NCBI RefSeq assembly: GCF_020184175.1
Contig: NC_065533.1
Coordinates: 53,854,351-53,918,350 of the forward strand
Direction of reading: 5' to 3'
Source of the DNA: Aphis gossypii
Lineage: Eukaryota; Arthropoda; Insecta; Hemiptera; Aphididae
DNA: 64,000 nt
In this document: one piece after another, positions 27,401 to 44,033 of the stretch
How the letters are laid out: each line of letters starts with the position of its first letter
Position numbering within the stretch: the first letter of the stretch is position 1
Notes under the pieces: generated by a model
The model's input: the letters and a program-made list of their open reading frames with translations, nothing else
The model's database searches: none
What the model was told of the DNA's origin: nothing
Program-made: the position numbers and the translations under genes

Positions 27401-28367
27401 TTTGTATAAGTAGCTAAGAGTTAAAAATTTAATACAAGGTTTTTCATAAGTTTAGCTTACAATTATTATAAAAGAACTTAAATTTTGTTGTATTCAGGCC
27501 ATTAAAACATAAACCACCTTTTTCACCAACCACTAGAAATTATATCCTAGGCTGACAAATCATCTTCGTTCAGAATCGTTTTTCGTATACAATGATACCT
27601 ATCATTGCATTCAAATTTAACCTGCCCTAGTCCGTGGTCAACCCCACCCCCTAATGTACAGCAGAACGGTACCCACTTGCCCGCTTTTTTTTAATTATAT
27701 GTGGCCAAATGTATAAAGAATCTTGTATTAAATTTCCGAATTTTAAGTATAAAAAGATACTATTTTAAGAATTTCTTACTACAAAATAATTTGTATTTTT
27801 CGAGTTTGGCGATTTTTTTCAAAAATAAATTCAAAATTTTAATATCTACCTACTTATAAAAAGTATTGCGAATACGCATTTTTGAAAATTATTTTCTAAT
27901 TAGGAAATAAACCTATTAAGAGCCTTGTATTAAAGTATCAAAAATCTTAACCAATTAATATAAACATCGAAAATTTCATTTGTTTATAAACAAACAGCAT
28001 AAGTCAAAATATTTTAAAATTAATAAAATTATATTATATATTATATAAATGATAATACAAACACTTGGTAAAAATGTCAAGTGTTCACAATTAGGTACCT
28101 ATTCAATTTTACATTATTATATATTTTTACATATTTTAAAATAATAAAATTTGTTAAATTAAGTAACAATTTTTATTATGAATTTGGTGTGAATACAACA
28201 ATCAAACAAACTTACGTTTAAATTATTATTATATATATTTTATGAACAGGTCAACTTCAACATACCTACTCATTTTTAAGAGAACAAGTGATATTTCCTC
28301 AACTTAGTGCCCGTACTATCAGAAAGTGTGTCCCTTGTAAGAACCCAATATGGCTTTGATAAAAATT
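24463..28367. repeat. 3.9-kb near-perfect inverted repeat (palindrome) with a 417-bp loop
   Basis: Left arm 24463-26206 is the reverse complement of right arm 26624-28367, about 1.74 kb each. Paired landmarks at 24491/28339 and 26081/26749 give the same centre (26415), so the arms have no net indel. By eye the arms are almost identical; the one clear difference is at the outer edge (ACATGG against ATATGG). The loop 26207-26623 is not self-complementary. The arms contain a dispersed repeat beginning AGCGGGCAAGTGGGTACCG at 25146 and its mirror, plus an internal direct repeat of about 180 bp (25477-25655 and 26031-26210). Transcription across it would give long double-stranded RNA. Confidence 0.95.
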
Positions 28368-28722
28368 CTTTTTGTTGATTAAAAAAAAATGTCGATGCTA
28401 AATCATCATCATAAGCGTGGTAAGCTTATATTTGATGAAATATTTTCGAGGAAAAGCATAAATGTAAATTCACAGACACTAACATACTCTAGTTGGAGGA
28501 TTTTAGTGGGGAAGTTAAAAGTACAGGGTTGAAACTTGAAAGATATCCATGGATTAGTTTTCCTTTTTCAGAGTTAAACTTCACCCAACCATTTGCAGTT
28601 TTTATTTTAAACAGACCAGTTAAAGGTAACATGTAGGTATAATGTGTATTGTGAAAATATAATACAAAAAAAATTCAGATTTTAATTACATTACATTATA
28701 TGAATTATGATTTCATTAAATG

Positions 28723-29118
28723 ATTTTTTGTCACGCCTGCACCGAAAGTTTGGTTTTCGACCACGGTTGAAGCGTTCGAAAGCGTCCTTTTTCCGTCCAG
28801 CGGGCGGTAAAGTGGAAATCCCCAAAGTGCCGGGCGGAAAAGAGGAAATCCCCAAAAGTGCCGGCCGCCGGGCGCGTAGGTATCCCCTGCACAACTAGAA
28901 ACTAAAATGTACACCTACCACGGTTCTTACAAAACATAAACTTTTGGTTACATCTTAAATGTATAGTAACCTCCTTGCATGACGCATAAACATTTAAACA
29001 TATTTAATTTGCACTGTTCCTATATAAGTGCGTCGAACGATGCGTTAGTAATAGTCTATAATTGTTGCATAGATCCCTGCATAACCTTTTTCATAAACGC
29101 AGGGGCGTGACAAAAAAT
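28723..29118. mobile_element. MITE of 396 bp with a GC-rich core
   Basis: The left end ATTTTTTGTCACGCCTGC is mirrored by the complement of the right end, ATTTTTTGTCACGCCCCTGC. The left half holds an unusually GC-rich block (28770-28890) with a two-copy repeat of GGAAATCCCCAAA..GTGCCGG at a period near 30 bp. Open frames here on both strands follow from that composition and are not taken as genes. The superfamily is unknown. Confidence 0.6.
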
Positions 29119-32370
<3,252 letters not shown>

Positions 32371-32587
32371 GACGCTTTGAAGCCATAGAACAAATCCTAC
32401 CCTATTTTTCTCTGCCTCTGTTCTTGTGTGTGTGTGTTATATAAATATATAATATTTTCACATACTTAATTCATTGGTAGATGGATGCGGCAGATGGTTG
32501 CGGCAGATGGTTGGTTGGCAGCTGCTTACGATTTTTTTCATTCGGACAATAATTTTCCACCCATTTGGCTACCCTAATTTTTGATGC

Positions 32588-32887
32588 CTAGCCTGCATAA
32601 GCAAGCTCTTTTTCGAGTCGATCAGTAGAGTTCAGACTACCAGACCAGATACATGTTGGTGGTGTGTGCACGATCACATAAACAATATAATATATTACTA
32701 AATATAAGCTAAAGAAAGTAAGTAGGAAGTAATGAATAGTACTCACTTCTGTTTTGTTCTGTATTTCAATGCCGTTACGGTGATAATAAGCAATAATACT
32801 TATTATTTTAACATCATTATCATTTTTGTTATTAGATCCAAGAATATTATCACAGGGGACTCCGGGATCGGCTGATATATTCGCCAT
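32588..32887 (-). other. Possible first exon of an unidentified minus-strand gene
   Basis: On the minus strand an ATG at 32885-32887 opens a frame starting MANISADPGVPCDNILGSNN. It reaches a good splice donor (ACAGAA|GTGAGT) near 32747. The frame stays open to 32588 beyond that donor but becomes hydrophobic and low in information. No downstream exon could be found, so this may be chance or a gene fragment. Confidence 0.25.
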
Positions 32888-32937
32888 TGTGAGGAAAATG
32901 CTCATTGTTCACGTTTCGGCACCGTTCACATCTCACT

Positions 32938-33055
32938 ATGTAAGTTTTATATTATATTATTATAATACAATTTTATTAAATAACATAATATATGTAGAGT
33001 AAACTTTGAAATTACGAACATCTGATAAGTTAATTATTTGAATTAATTATTTAAC
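32938..33055 (+). repeat. Left flanking repeat of the tandem array
   Basis: Starting at ATGTAAGT, this segment matches 44034-44150 in the same orientation. Shared blocks include TTATATTATATTATTA, TTAAATAACATA, AACTTTGAAATTAC and AACATCTGATAA. The two copies bracket the 34.4-44.0 kb array. Confidence 0.7.
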
Positions 33056-33504
33056 TTAACCCGAAGTTTTAACACCGTTAAACCGAATATCAAGCCACAA
33101 ATGAATCAAAGTTCGAATCATATATTAGAAATGGCAACGATGTGCACGGGGTCAAATAGTATAAAATAATAGGTATAGCTAATAACAAATAATTGGTAAT
33201 AAATAATAATTTTTTTATATTTTACATAATATACCTAGATCACTATAAAGTTTATTACCAATTGTATCCAAATAATCCAATTCTAAATTATATATGATTA
33301 TAATATATCACACACATAGTATTACATATACTCAATAGTCAATACTTATCCTTTATACTTAGGTTTTTATTAATTTCATTTCATTTAATACATATATTTA
33401 TCTTGTGTTAAAATGTTAAGTATACATGATACTTATTTTCTCTACAAAACTACAGTATTTATTATTAATAGTTTTTGATTTTCGCTAATCATTAAAGTAG
33501 ATGT

Positions 33505-33912
33505 ACTTTTTAGATTCTGAACGGAGTGATGAATGTATTGATTTTACAATGATGTGTGTTTTTTTTTTGTGTCTGTCGACAACATTTAGAGCAGTAAAAA
33601 TGCTTCGATTTTTGACTTCAGCCCCTCTTTGAAAAGGAAATTGAATCTAGTTGGTACTTAAGGGGGTCAAAAGTTAAAAATTTTCAATATTTTTTAATTG
33701 AATCGGGAAAAACCCCAAAAAATGAGGAAAAAACGGGATTTTTTACGCAAAACCAGTTTTTGTTAAAATCGAATTTTTTATTTTGCAATAAATCAAAAAC
33801 TAATCGATGTAAATACTTTATCATTCCATTCAAATTTAACCTACCCTACTCCGAAGTCTACCCCACCGCCTAATGTACAACAGAACGGTACGCACTTTCC
33901 GACTTTTTTTTT
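33505..33912 (-). repeat. Dispersed repeat sharing an end with the palindrome repeat
   Basis: It begins with GATTCTGAACGGAGTGATGA (family also at 4211 and 22517). On the minus strand it ends with GTACCGTTCTGTTGTACATT and TTAAATTTGAATG blocks, which match the repeat at 25146-25240. No coding content. It is probably a complete or nearly complete non-autonomous repeat unit. Confidence 0.6.
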
Positions 33913-34515
33913 CTAAATGTGTTAAAAAATTCACATTACATATTTCACTTGTGTTTTACTAATCTCTTTATACTTTCATTTCCCAAACATGGTATAAATT
34001 TCAAAATAATTTAACTATTTTTGAGCAATTGACAACAAACAATTGAAATATTTGTATATTTTCCCCATATATGTCAATCAACGTCACTTTTCAATCGGTA
34101 AATAATTAAAATTCCTCATAATTATCTATAAATAGAACGAGGTTAAAGGTAACGATAGCGACTTCTTAAGACTTAGTAACACTGAAAAAAGTGGCATCAT
34201 CATATTCCTTAATATAATGTACAGTATACACCATACCATTATTATTGGTTATTTATATATAGTGTGTATTGATATATTGTATATACTATATTATAATAAA
34301 ATCCATGCTATTACATTGGTGATGGATCTTCGACCGTGGATTTGCAGGCTGCTCGTGTGGGAATATTGGGAAGAAAGGGGCTAGAGAATTAAAAATAACC
34401 AATTTGGATGCAGCTTCGTATATATTATATTCAACGTGGCAGGTCGCGTAACTTGTCTCCTCTGCACATTGTCGTCCGCGTTGCAACAGCAGCAAGCAGC
34501 TACTATACCGAAAAA

Positions 34516-34625
34516 CTTCGCCACGACGCTTCCGATGCTAATCCGTTTCACCTTCAAAGTTTGTATCTGAAAAAAGAAACGGTGACGGTGAAAGGGATTA
34601 GGTTCGGAAGGATAAGCTTTGGAAG
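34516..34625 (+). other. Example hairpin of the array (type A module)
   Basis: Left arm 34516-34552 contains CTTCGCCACGACGCTTCC then GATGCTAATCCGTTTCACC. Right arm 34587-34625 contains GGTGAAAGGGATTAGG then TTCGGAAGG. The reverse complement of the right arm matches the left arm over about 37 positions with a few mismatches. The loop is about 34 nt. The same dyad recurs in each of about 25 modules. Confidence 0.8.
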
Positions 34626-37600
34626 ATTATTACTGGCGTTTGACAAGGGTATGTACTTATATGTGATTGTGTGTGGGTGTGTGCTGCGGCAAAAGGAGAG
34701 ACGTTGCTGCGTAAACTATGTAACAGCTTTATAGAAGTGCGTAAGCTACAGTAGTTCGTATTGCTGAAAATTATATATAATAAGTCAATATATATTATTT
34801 ATTTGTTTAATACAAAAATGCCATTTATTTTATACTACACGTCAATATACATTACTATTAATATTATATATTATTATTACAATTATGGTAGACGTCTTTT
34901 GTAACGTTTCAATGTAACAGGTCGCGTAACTTGTCTCCTCTGCACATTGTCGTCTGTGTTGCAACAGCAGCAAGCAGCTACTATACCGAAAGACTTCGCC
35001 ACGACGCTTCCGATGCTAATCCGTTTCACCTTCAAAGTTTGTATCTGAAAAAAGAAACTTTGACGGTGAAAGGGATTAGGTTCGGAAGGATAGGCTTTGG
35101 AAGATGAGTACTGGCGTTGGACAAAGGTATGTACTATATGTGTTTTGTGTGTGGTATGTGCAGCGCGCAAAAGGAGAGACGTTGCTGCGTAAACTATGTA
35201 ATAGCTTATGGTCGTCCTCGATTCAACAGCAGCAAGCAGCTACTATACTAAAAAACTTCGCCACAACGCTTCCGATGCTATTCTAGTTCAGCCACGACGT
35301 TTGTATCGGAAAAAAGAAAAGGTGTCGCTGAAATGGATTAGGTTCGGAAGGATAGGCTTCGGAAGATGAGTACTGGCGTTTGACAAGGGTATGTACTTAT
35401 ATGTGATTGTGTGTGGGTGTGTGCTGCGGCAAAAGGAGAGACGTTGCTGCGTAAACTATTTAACAGCTTTATAGAAGTGCGTAAGATACAGTAGTTCGTG
35501 TTGCTGAAAATTGTATATATAAGTCATATATATTATTTATTTGTTTAGTACAAAAATGCCATTTATTTTGTACTACACGTCAATATACATTACTATTAAT
35601 ATTATATATTATTATTACAATTATGGTAGACGTCTTTTGTAACGTTTCAATGTAACAGGTCGCGTAACTTGTCTCCTCTGCACATTGTCGTCTGTGTTGC
35701 AACAGCAGCAAGCAGCTACTATACCGAAAAACTTCGCCACGACGCTTCCAATGCTAATCCGTTTCACCTTCAAAGTTTGTATCTGAAAAAAGAAACGGTG
35801 ACGGTGAAAGGGATTAGGTTCGGAAGGATTGGCTTCGAAAGATTATTACTGGCGTTTGACAAGGGTATGTACTTATATGTGTTTGTGTGTGGGTGTGTGC
35901 TGCGGCAAAAGGAGAGACGTTGCTGCGTAAACTATGTAACAGCTTTATAGAAGTGCGCAAGATATAGTGGTTCGTGTTGCTGAAAATTATATATAATAAG
36001 TCAATATATATTATTTATTTGTTTAATACAAAAATGCCATTTATTTTATACTACACGTCAATATACATTACTATTAATATTATATATTATTATTACAATT
36101 ATGGTATACGTCTTTTGTAATGTTTCAATGTAACAGGTCGCGTAACTTGTCTCCTCTGCACATTGTCGTCTGTGTTGCAACAGCAGCAAGCAGCTACTAT
36201 ACCGAAAGACTTCGCCACGACGCTTCCGATGCTAATCCGTTTCACCTTCAAAGTTTGTATCTGAAAAAAGAAACTTTGACGGTGAAAGGGATTAGGTTCG
36301 GAAGGATAGGCTTTGGAAGATGAGTACTGGCGTTGGACAAAGGTATGTACTTATATGTGTTTGTGTGTGGGTATGTGCAGCGGCAAAAGGAGAGACGTTG
36401 CTGCGTAAACTATGTAATAGCTTATGGTCGTCCTCGATTCAACAGCAGCAAGCAGCTACTATACTAAAAAACTTCGCCACAACGCTTCCGATGCTATTCT
36501 AGTTCAGCCACGACGTTTGTATCGGAAAAAAGAAACGGTGTCGCTGAAATGGATTAGGTTCGGAAGGATAGGCTTCGGAAGATGAGTACTGGCGTTTGAC
36601 AAGGGTATGTACTTATATGTGATTGTGTGTGGGTGTGTGCTGCGGCAAAAGGAGAGACGTTGCTGCGTAAACTATTTAACAGCTTTATAGAAGTGCGTAA
36701 GATACAGTAGTTCGTGTTGCTGAAAATTGTATATAATAAGTCAATATATATTATTTATTTGTTTAGTACAAAAATGCCATTTATTTTGTACTACACGTCA
36801 ATATACATTACTATTAATATTATATATTATTATTACAATTATGGTAGACGTCTTTTGTAACGTTTCAATGTAACAGGTCGCGTAACTTGTCTCCTCTGCA
36901 CATTGTCGTCTGTGTTGCAACAGCAGCAAGCAGCTTCTATACCGAAAGACCTCGCCACGACGCTTCCGATGCTAATCCGTTTCACCTTCAAAGTTTGTAT
37001 CTGAAAAAAGAAACTTTGACGGTGAAAGGGATTAGGTTCGGAAGGATAGGCTTTGGAAGATGTGTACTGGCGTTTGACAAGGGTATGTACTTATATGTGT
37101 TTGTGTGTGGGTATGTGCAGCGGCAAAAGGAGAGACGTTGCTGCGTAAACTATGTAATAGCTTATGGTCGTCCTCGATTCAACAGCAGCAAGCAGCTACT
37201 ATACCGAAAAACTTCGCCACAACGCTTCCGATGCTATTCTAGTTCAGCCACGACGTTTGTATCGGAAAAAAGAAACGGTGTCGCTGAAATGGATTAGGTT
37301 CGGAGGGATAGGCTTCGGAAGATGAGTACTGGCGTTTGACAAGGGTATGTACTTATATGTGTTTGTGTGTGGGTGTGTGCTGCGGCAAAAGGAGAGACGT
37401 TGCTGCGTAAACTATGTAACAGCTTTATAGAAGTGCGTAAGCTACAGTAGTTAGTATTGCTGAAAATTATATATAATAAGTTAATATATATTATTTATTT
37501 GTTTAATACAAAAATGCCATTTATTTTATACTACGCGTCAATATACATTACTATTAATATTATATATTATTATTACAATTATGGTCGACGTCTTTTGTAA

Positions 37601-40600
37601 CGTTTCAATGTAACAGGTCGCGTAACTTGTCTCCTCTGCACATTGTCGTCTGTGTTGCAACAGCAGCAAGCAGCTACTATACCGAAAGACTTCGCCACGA
37701 CGCATCCGATGCTAATCCGTTTCACCTTCAAAGTTTGTATCTGAAAAAAGAAACGGTGATGGTGAAAGGGATTAGGTTCGGAAGGATAGGCTTTGGAAGA
37801 TGAGTACTGGCGTTTGACAAGGGTATGTAGTTATATGTGTTTGTGTGTGGGTATGTGCATCGGCAAAAGGATAGACGTTGCTGCGTAAACTATGTAATAG
37901 CTTATTGTCGTCCTCGATTCAACAGCAGCAAGCAGCTACTACACCGAAAAACTTCGCCACAACGCTTCCGATGCTATTCTAGTTCAGCCACGACGTTTGT
38001 ATCGGAAAAAAGAAACGGTGTCGCTGAAATGGATTAGGTTCGGAAGGATAGGCTTCGGAAGATGAGTACTGGCGTTTGACAAGGGTATGTACTTATATGT
38101 GATTGTGTGTGGGTGTGTGCTGCGGCAAAAGGAGAGACGTTGCTGCGTAAACTATGTAACAGCTTTATAGAAGTGCGTAAGATACAGTAGTTCGTGTTGC
38201 TGAAAATTGTATATAATAAGTCAATATATATTATTTATTTGTTTAGTACAAAAATGCCATTTATTTTATACTACACGTCAATATACAATACTATTAATAT
38301 TATATATTATTATTACAATTATGGTAGACGTCTTTTGTAACGTTTCAATGTAACAGGTCGCGTAACTTGTCTCCTCTGCACATTGTCGTCTGTGTTGCAA
38401 CAGCAGCAAGCAGCTTCTATACCGAAAGACCTCGCCACGACGCTTCCGATGCTAATCCGTTTCACCTTCAAAGTTTGTATCTGAAAAAAGAAACTTTGAC
38501 GGTGAAAGGGATTAGGTTCGGAAGGATAGGCTTTGGAAGATGAGTACTGGCGTTTGACAAGGGTATGTACTTATATGTGTTTGTGTGTGGGTGTGTGCTG
38601 CGGCAAAAGGAGAGACGTTGCTGCGTAAACTATGTAACAGCTTTATAGAAGTGCGTAAGCTACAGTAGTTAGTATTGCTGAAAATTATATATAATAAGTT
38701 AATATATATTATTTATTTGTTTAATACAAAAATGCCATTTATTTTATACTACACGTCAATATACATTACTATTAATATTATATATTATTATTACAATTAT
38801 GGTCGACGTCTTTTGTAACGTTTCAATGTAACAGGTCGCGTAACTTGTCTCCTCTGCACATTGTCGTCTGTGTTGCAACAGCAGCAAGCAGCTACTATAC
38901 CGAAAAACTTCGCCACGACGCTTCCGATGCTAATCCGTTTCACCCTCAAAGTTTGTATCTGAAAAAAGAAACTTTGACGGTGAAAGGGATTAGGTTCGGA
39001 AGGATTGGCTTCGAAAGATTATTACTGGCGTTTGACAAGGGTATGTACTTATATGTGTTTCTGTGTGGGTGTGTGCTGCGGCAAAGGATAGACGTTGCTG
39101 CGTAAACTATGTAATAGCTTATTGTCGTCCTCGATTCAACAGCAGCAAGCAGCTACTACACCGAAAAACTTCGCCACAACGCTTCCGATGCTATTCTAGT
39201 TCAGCCACGACGTTTGTATCGGAAAAAAGAAACGGTGTCGCTGAAATGGATTAGGTTCGGAAGGATAGGCTTCGGAAGATGAGTACTGGCGTTTGACAAG
39301 GGTATGTACTTATATGTGATTGTGTGTGGGTGTGTGCTGCGGCAAAAGAGAGAGACGTTGCTGCGTAAACTATGTAACAGCTTTATAGAAGTGCGTAAGC
39401 TACAGTAGTTAGTATTGCTGAAAATTATATATAATAAGTCAATATATATTATTTATTTGTTTAGTACAAAAATGCCATTTATTTTATACTACACGTCAAT
39501 ATACAATACTATTAATATTATATATTATTATTACAATTATGGTAGACGTCTTTTGTAACGTTTCAATGTAACAGGTCGCGTAACTTGTCTCCTCTGCACA
39601 TTGTCGTCTGTGTTGCAACAGCAGCAAGCAGCTTCTATACCGAAAGACCTCGCCACGACGCTTCCGATGCTAATCCGTTTCACCTTCAAAGTTTGTATCT
39701 GAAAAAAGAAACTTTGACGGTGAAAGGGATTAGGTTCGGAAGGATAGGCTTTGGAAGATGTGTACTGGCGTTTGACAAGGGTATGTACTTATGTGTTTGT
39801 GTGTGGGTGTGTGCTGCGGCAAAAGGAGAGACGTTGCTGCGTAAACTATGTAATAGCTTATGGTCGTCCTCGATTCAACAGCAGCAAGCAGCTACTATAC
39901 CGAAAAACTTCGCCACAACGCTTCCGATGCTATTCTAGTTCAGCCACGACGTTTGTATCGGAAAAAAGAAACGGTGTCGCTGAAATGGATTAGGTTCGGA
40001 GGGATAGGCTTCGGAAGATGAGTACTGGCGTTTGACAAGGGTATGTACTTATATGTGTTTGTGTGTGGGTGTGTGCTGCGGCAAAAGGAGAGACGTTGCT
40101 GCGTAAACTATGTAACAGCTTTATAGAAGTGCGTAAGCTACAGTAGTTAGTATTGCTGAAAATTATATATAATAAGTTAATATATATTATTTATTTGTTT
40201 AATACAAAAATGCCATTTATTTTATACTACACGTCAATATACATTACTATTAATATTATATATTATTATTACAATTATGGTCGACGTCTTTTGTAACGTT
40301 TCAATGTAACAGGTCGCGTAACTTGTCTCCTCTGCACATTGTCGTCTGTGTTGCAACAGCAGCAAGCAGCTACTATACCGAAAAACTTCGCCACGACGCT
40401 TCCGATGCTAATCCGTTTCACCTCAAAGTTTGTATCTGAAAAAAGAAACTTTGACGGTGAAAGGGATTAGGTTCGGAAGGATTGGCTTCGAAAGATTATT
40501 ACTGGCGTTTGACAAGGGTATGTACTTATATGTGTTTTGTGTGGGTGTGTGCTGCGGCAAAGGATAGACGTTGCTGCGTAAACTATGTAATAGCTTATTG

Positions 40601-43348
40601 TCGTCCTCGATTCAACAGCAGCAAGCAGCTACTACACCGAAAAACTTCGCCACAACGCTTCCGATGCTATTCTAGTTCAGCCACGACGTTTGTATCGGAA
40701 AAAAGAAACGGTGTCGCTGAAATGGATTAGGTTCGGAAGGATAGGCTTCGGAAGATGAGTACTGGCGTTTGACAAGGGTATGTACTTATATGTGATTGTG
40801 TGTGGATGTGTGCTGCGGCAAATGGAGAGACGTTGCTGCGTAAACTATGTAACAGCTTTATAGAAGTGCGTAAGATACAGTAGTTCGTGTTGCTGAAAAT
40901 TGTATATAATAAGTCAAAACATATTATTTTTATTTGTTCAATACAAATATGTCATTTATTTTATATTAAACGTCAATACATATTACTATTAATATTATAT
41001 ATTATTATTACAATTATGGTATACGTCTTTTGTAATTTTTCAATGTAACAGGTCGCGTAACTTGTCTCCTCTGCACATTGTCTTCCACTGTTGCAACAGC
41101 AGCAAGCAACTACTATACCGAAAAACTTCGCCACGACGCTTCCGATGCTAATCCATTTCACCTTCAACGTTTGTATCTGAATAAAGAAACGGTGACGGTG
41201 AAAGCGATTAGGTTCGGAAGGATAGGCTTTGGAAGATGAGTACTGGCGTTTGACAAGGGTATGTACTTATATGTGTTTGTGTGTGGGTATGTGCAGCGGC
41301 AAAAGCAGAGACGTTGCTGCGTAAACTATGTAACAGCTTTATAGAAGTGCGTGAGATACAGTAGTTCGTGTTGCTGAAAATTATATATAATAAGTCAATA
41401 TATATTATTTATTTGTTTAATACAAAAATGCCATTTATTTTATCCTACACGTCAATATACATTACTATTAATATTATATATTATTATTACAATTATGGTA
41501 TACGTCTTTTGTAACGTTTCAATGTAACAGGTCGCGTAACTTGTCTCCTCTGCACATTGTCGTCTGTGTTGCAACAGCAGCAAGCAGCTACTATACCGAA
41601 AGACTTCGCCACGACGCTTCCGATGCTAATCCGTTTCACCCTCAAAGTTTGTATCTGAAAAAAGAAACTTTGACGGTGAAAGGGATTAGGTTCGGAAGGA
41701 TAGGCTTTGGAAGATGAGTACTGGCGTTTGACAAGGGTATGTACTTATATGTGTTTGTGTGTGGGTGTGTGCTGCGGCAAAAGGAGAGACGTTGCTGCGT
41801 AAACTATGTAACAGCTTATGGTCGTTCTCGATACAACAGCAGCAAGCAGCTACTATACCGAAAAACTTTGCCACGACGCTTCCGATGCTAATCCATTTCA
41901 CCTTCAACGTTTGTATCTGAAAAAAGAAACGGTGACGGTGAAAGGGATTAGGTTCGGAAGGATAGGCTTTGGAAGATGAGTACTGGCGTTTGACAAGGGT
42001 ATGTACTTATATGTGTTTGTGTGTGGGTATGTGCAGCGGCAAAAGGAGAGACGTTGCTGCGTAAACTATGTAATAGCTTATGGTCGTCCTCGATACAACA
42101 ACAGCAAGCAGCTACTATACCGAAAGACTTCGCCACGACGCTTCCGATGCTAATCCGTTTCACCCTCAAAGTTTGTATCTGAAAAAAGAAACTTTGACGG
42201 TGAAAGGGATTAGGTTCGGAAGGATAGGCTTTGGAAGATGAGTACTGGCGTTTGACAAGGGTATGTACTTATATGTGTTTGTGTGTGGGTATGTGCAGCG
42301 GCAAAAGGAGAGACGTTGATGCGTAAACTATGTAATAGCTTATGGTCGTCCTCGATTCAACAGCAGCAAACAGCTACTATACCGAAAAACTTCGCCACAA
42401 CGCTTCCGATGCTATTCTAGTTCAACCACGACGTTTGTATCGGAAAAAAGAAACGGTGTCGCTGAAATGGATTAGGTTCGGAAGGATAGGCTTCGGAAGA
42501 TGAGTACTGGCGTTTGACAAGGGTATGTACTTATATGTGTTTGTGTGTGGGTGTGTGCTGCGGCAAAAGGAGAGACGTTGCTGCGTAAACTATGTAACAG
42601 CTTTATAGAAGTGCGCAAGATATAGTGGTTCGTGTTGCTGAAAATTATATATAATAAGTCAATATATATTATTTATTTGTTTAATACAAAAATGCCATTT
42701 ATTTTATACTACACGTCAATATACATTACTATTAATATTATATATTATTATTACAATTATGGTATACGTCTTTTGTAATTTTTCAATGTAACAGGTCGCG
42801 TAACTTGTCTCCTCTGCACATTGTCTTCCACTGTTGCAACAGCAGCAAGCAGCTACTATAACGAAAAACTTCGCCACGACGCTTCCGATGCTAATCCATT
42901 TCACCTTTAACGTTTGTATCTGAATAAAGAAACGGTGACGGTGAAAGGGATTAGGTTCGGAAGGATAGGCTTTCTAAGATGAGTACTGGCGTTTGACAAG
43001 GGTATGTACTTATATGTGTTTGTGTGTGGGTATGTGCAGCGGCAAAAGGAGAGACGTTGCTGCGTAAACTATGTAACAGCTTTATAGAAGTGCGTAAGAT
43101 ACAGTAGTTCGTGTTGCTGAAAATTATATATAATAAGTCAATATATATTATTTATTTGTTTAATACAAAAATGCCATTTATTTTATACTACACGTCAATA
43201 TACATTACTATTAATATTATATATTATTATTACAATTATGGTGGACGTCTTTTGTAATGTTTCAATGTAACAGGTCGCGTAACTTGTCTCCGCTGCACAT
43301 TGTCGTAAAATGTTGCAACAGCAGCAAGCAGCTACTATACCGAAAAAC

Positions 43349-43456
43349 TTCGCCACGACGCTTCCGATGCTAATCCATGTCATCTTCAGCGTTTGTATCG
43401 GAAAAAAGTAACGATGGCGATGACATGGATTAGGTTTGGAAGGTTAGGCTTCGGAA
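43349..43456 (+). other. Variant hairpin (type C module) with compensatory changes
   Basis: Left arm ATCCATGTCATC (43373-43384) is exactly complementary to GATGACATGGAT (43419-43430). In type A modules the same columns read ATCCGTTTCACC and GGTGAAAGGGAT. The C-to-T and T-to-G changes in the left arm are matched by G-to-A and A-to-C changes in the right arm, keeping the pairs. Confidence 0.85.
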
Positions 43457-44033
43457 GATGAATACTGGCGTTTGACAAGGGTATGTACTTATATGTGTTT
43501 GTGTGTGGGTGTGTGCAACGACAAAATGAGAGACGTTGTTGCGTAAACTATGTAAGTTTTATAAAAGTGCGCAAGATATAGTGGTTGGTGTTGCTGAAAA
43601 TTATATATAATCAGTCAAAACATATTATTCTTTTATTCAATACAAAAATGTCATTTATTTTATACTAAACGTCAATACATATTATTATTAATATTATATA
43701 TTATTATTACAATTATGGTGGACGTCTTTTGTAATGTTTCAATGTAACAGGTCGCGTAACTTGTCTACGCTGCACATTGTCGTCCACTGTTGCAACAGCA
43801 GCAAGCAGCTACTATACCGAAAAACTTCGCCACGACGCTTCCGATGCTAATCCGTTTCACCTTCAACGTTTGTATCTGAAAAAAGAAACGGTGACGACGA
43901 AAGGGATTAGGTTCGGAAGGATAGGCTTCGGAAGATGAGTACTGGCGTTCGACAAGGGTATGTACTTATTATATGTGTTTGTGTGTGGGTGTGTGCAGCG
44001 GCAAACGGAGAGATGTTGCTGCGTAAACTACCT

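Noticed and set aside
24463..28367. Palindrome as a sequencing or library fold-back artefact
   Set aside because: A missed-adapter artefact would fold at a point. Here a 417-bp non-complementary loop separates the arms, and one arm edge carries a base difference.
28691..28914. Overlapping open frames on both strands, 63-69 residues
   Set aside because: They come from the GC-rich core of a MITE, where stop codons are rare by composition.
34408..43383. Many open frames of 60-136 residues on both strands in the tandem array (for example starting MSPLHIVVCVATAASS)
   Set aside because: They follow the repeat unit, appear on both strands because of the dyad, and break at different places in different copies. 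No copy keeps a frame through a whole unit.
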